Of a stretch of 6,777 nt of DNA, positions 6,619-6,777 are shown piece after piece. The DNA comes from Pseudodesulfovibrio sp. (GTDB lineage Bacteria; Desulfobacterota; Desulfovibrionia; Desulfovibrionales; Desulfovibrionaceae). Position 1 is the first letter of the stretch. The number at the start of each line of letters is the position of its first letter. The notes beneath the pieces were generated by a model that searched no databases, was not told the origin of the DNA, and worked only from the letters and a program-made list of their open reading frames with translations. A program made the position numbers and the translations under genes. The stretch covers positions 1 through 6,777 of the forward strand of contig JAFLJW010000390.1 in assembly GCA_022712815.1 (NCBI GenBank). The letters run 5' to 3'.

Positions 6619-6647
6619 ATAGTACATCGGCCTCCCTCTTTCGACAA
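6619..6647 (-). promoter_or_regulatory. Candidate promoter of the DUF1786 gene
   Basis: TTGTCG (6642-6647, four of six) and TACTAT (6619-6624, four of six) are separated by exactly 17 bp on the minus strand. Transcription would begin near 6612, just before AAAGGAG, and would exclude the two longer possible start codons. This agrees with the TTG start, though each hexamer is only moderate. Confidence 0.35.
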
Positions 6648-6651
6648 GATG

Positions 6652-6696
6652 CAATACTTTGCCTCCGGGTTGACACCACTGTGAGGCAAAGTATTG
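6652..6696. repeat. Perfect 14-bp inverted repeat between divergent genes
   Basis: CAATACTTTGCCTC (6652-6665) and GAGGCAAAGTATTG (6683-6696) are exact reverse complements around a 17-bp spacer. The spacer holds TTGACA (6670-6675), a perfect -35 hexamer on the plus strand. A related element, AATACTTTGGCC (6743-6754), lies inside the right-hand gene. As the flanking genes diverge, this is not a terminator; an operator or a small intergenic repeat element fits better. Confidence 0.85.
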
Positions 6697-6697
6697 T
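6670..6697 (+). promoter_or_regulatory. Candidate promoter of the right-edge gene inside the inverted repeat
   Basis: TTGACA (6670-6675) is a perfect -35 hexamer; TATTGT (6692-6697, four of six) follows after 16 bp and overlaps the right arm of the inverted repeat. Transcription would start close to the ATG at 6705, giving a nearly leaderless message, which makes either the promoter or the start uncertain. Confidence 0.3.
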
Positions 6698-6704
6698 GGC
6701 CGCC

Positions 6705-6777
6705 ATGACGATATTAATCCTCTCTGTCCTTGTTGCTTTTGTAATACTTTGGCCGCTGTTGCGGTATGCCATGTTTC
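6705..6777 (+). CDS. Start of a membrane protein gene, 3' end outside the window
   Basis: From ATG 6705 the plus strand stays open for 24 codons to the window edge and encodes a strongly hydrophobic N-terminus (MTILILSVLVAFVILWPLLR), typical of a signal anchor or first membrane helix. An in-frame GTG at 6696 is an alternative start with GAGG (6683-6686) 9 nt upstream; no clear ribosome site precedes the ATG. The gene would diverge from the DUF1786 gene and share the inverted-repeat region with it. The evidence is short: composition and an uninterrupted frame only. Confidence 0.45.
   Translation, partial: MTILILSVLVAFVILWPLLRYAMF

Noticed and set aside
6584..6772. 62-codon minus-strand frame upstream of the DUF1786 gene
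   Set aside because: It lies antisense to the hydrophobic plus-strand gene start, spans the inverted repeat and candidate promoter, and lacks a ribosome site.

Overview
The window looks like chromosomal DNA of a Gram-negative bacterium, most likely a deltaproteobacterium of the Desulfovibrio/Pseudodesulfovibrio kind. This is an inference from three things: an AsmA-family envelope protein, a DUF1786 protein of the type I associate with sulfate reducers, and a moderately GC-rich core with strong AAGGAG-type ribosome binding sites. No rRNA, tRNA, CRISPR array or transposase was seen.

Left part (1-2287, minus strand) is a tight three-gene cassette transcribed leftwards: a patatin-like phospholipase with all catalytic motifs intact, then (3-nt gap) a four-helix membrane protein, then (21-nt gap) a third gene with one hydrophobic segment that runs out of the window. 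Hand-counted lines here are about 38-47% GC, against about 50-65% in the genes to the right, so the cassette may be acquired. It is the best candidate for an undescribed system: a lipase made together with membrane partners. No sensor, cyclase or nuclease is visible in the window, so a defence or toxin role is only a hypothesis.

A 312-bp gap (2288-2599) separates the cassette from a divergent gene and holds candidate promoters on both strands and a small palindrome. The divergent gene (2600-3358, plus) encodes a dimethylargininase-type amidinohydrolase with the Glu/His/Cys catalytic set in place. It ends at a perfect 15-bp-stem terminator (3371-3407) that has T-tracts on both strands and also serves the convergent pair arriving from the right.

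That pair (minus strand) is a DUF1786 ASKHA-fold protein (5563-6591), probably started at a TTG codon, followed after 101 bp by an AsmA-family inner-membrane-anchored protein (3419-5461). Upstream of the DUF1786 gene is a perfect 14-bp inverted repeat (6652-6665/6683-6696) enclosing a TTGACA hexamer. To its right a plus-strand reading frame starting at 6705 begins with a strongly hydrophobic helix and leaves the window, so the inverted repeat sits between two divergent genes and may be a shared operator.
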